Positions 63,724 through 64,000 of a stretch of DNA of 64,000 bases are shown piece after piece. How positions within the stretch are numbered: position 1 is the stretch's first letter; each line of letters starts with the position of its first letter. The translations under genes were made by a program, and so were the position numbers. The notes below the pieces were generated by a model that worked only from the letters and a program-made list of their open reading frames with translations, did no database searches and was not told the DNA's origin. Origin of the DNA: Cryptosporidium bovis (Eukaryota > Apicomplexa > Conoidasida > Eucoccidiorida > Cryptosporidiidae). Location of the stretch: NCBI GenBank assembly GCA_009768925.2, contig VHIT02000033.1, forward strand, positions 357,026 through 421,025. Direction: 5' to 3'.

Positions 63724-64000
63724 TTTTGATTAACAATTACAATAATATGTTGATATCAATGATACCATTGAGTCATAAAAAGTTTATTGTAGTTAATACA
63801 ATGTTTTCTTTCTTTAACCTATTTTTTATTTACTTTTTACTCTACGTTGGTTATTTAAGAAATACATTAAAATGTCTCATTTAAAATTCACAAAAAAAAT
63901 GCCGGTATAAATATTTGATTTCCCATCAATAATATTTTAAATTTTATTTAAATGTAGATCTCGATAATTTATTAAAAGAAAAATAGAATAATTACTTACT
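63724..64000. other. Upstream region of the deacylase gene to window edge
   Basis: AT-rich, with GCCGGTAT at 63901-63908. On the minus strand the final bases read AGTAAGT, a possible 5' splice site of something beyond the edge, but nothing can be called. Confidence 0.4.

Noticed and set aside
63994..64000. AGTAAGT on the minus strand at the right edge as a 5' splice site
   Set aside because: No exon context is visible; the deacylase already has its canonical N-terminus, so a coding upstream exon is not needed.
1..64000. CRISPR arrays, insertion sequences, integrated viral or other mobile elements
   Set aside because: No regularly spaced repeats, terminal inverted repeats with a transposase, or reverse transcriptase/integrase-like proteins were seen.

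Overview
The window is very AT-rich eukaryotic nuclear DNA with compact, mostly single-exon genes, short GT-AG introns (56-69 bp) in only two genes, and AAT/AAC codon runs encoding long poly-asparagine tracts. It carries a Cryptosporidium-type oocyst wall protein (signal peptide plus serial two-cysteine modules). Together this points to an apicomplexan of the genus Cryptosporidium; I cannot name the species. From memory only, an oocyst wall gene close to dUTPase resembles C. parvum chromosome 7.

Layout. 1-8059 (-): the first ~2,686 codons of a giant unknown protein running off the left edge. 9665-11488 (+): V-ATPase subunit A. 12361-15642 (-): COPI beta'. 17306-28954 (+): ubiquilin/Dsk2, Rgp1-like Rab-GEF subunit, a propeller/zinc protein, and a NEK-like kinase with EF-hand-like segments. 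29272-30706 (+): ribosomal protein uS10, then a two-exon CIA2/MIP18 Fe-S targeting factor. 30919-37290 (-): ribophorin II/Swp1, a SET/MYND methyltransferase, and an HDEL-tagged thioredoxin-fold protein. 37291-40083: a 2.8 kb non-coding stretch that I read as a minus-strand ncRNA locus. It holds an RNase P RNA gene, a box C/D snoRNA whose guide matches a conserved 18S rRNA segment, a second C/D candidate and a possible H/ACA RNA. 40084-43785: a head-to-head pair of GRAM/VASt-like proteins. 43958-48235 (-): a large protein laid out like a meiotic chromosome-axis protein. 48873-52598: a spliced secreted protein divergent from the oocyst wall protein. 52927-58437: U1A/U2B''-like RRM protein, dUTPase, eIF3h, one unknown and a P-loop kinase-like protein. 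59021-63723: bromodomain protein, RBM39-like splicing factor and D-aminoacyl-tRNA deacylase.

How they fit together. Most genes are housekeeping: proton pumping, COPI and Golgi traffic, N-glycosylation, redox in the ER, translation, splicing, nucleotide pool cleansing, Fe-S protein maturation, rRNA modification and tRNA processing. The lineage-specific part is the 48.2-52.6 kb segment. Its promoters, and that of the NEK-like kinase, share a TGCATGCA element (AP2-type) 20-32 bp from a CCGG(T) element. This suggests, as inference only, a co-regulated set that includes oocyst wall and possibly meiotic functions. E2F-like GGCGCC sites occur at several housekeeping promoters.

Limits: start codons follow the first plausible ATG and signal peptide logic; intron boundaries were read by eye; family assignments are from motif memory, with no database search.
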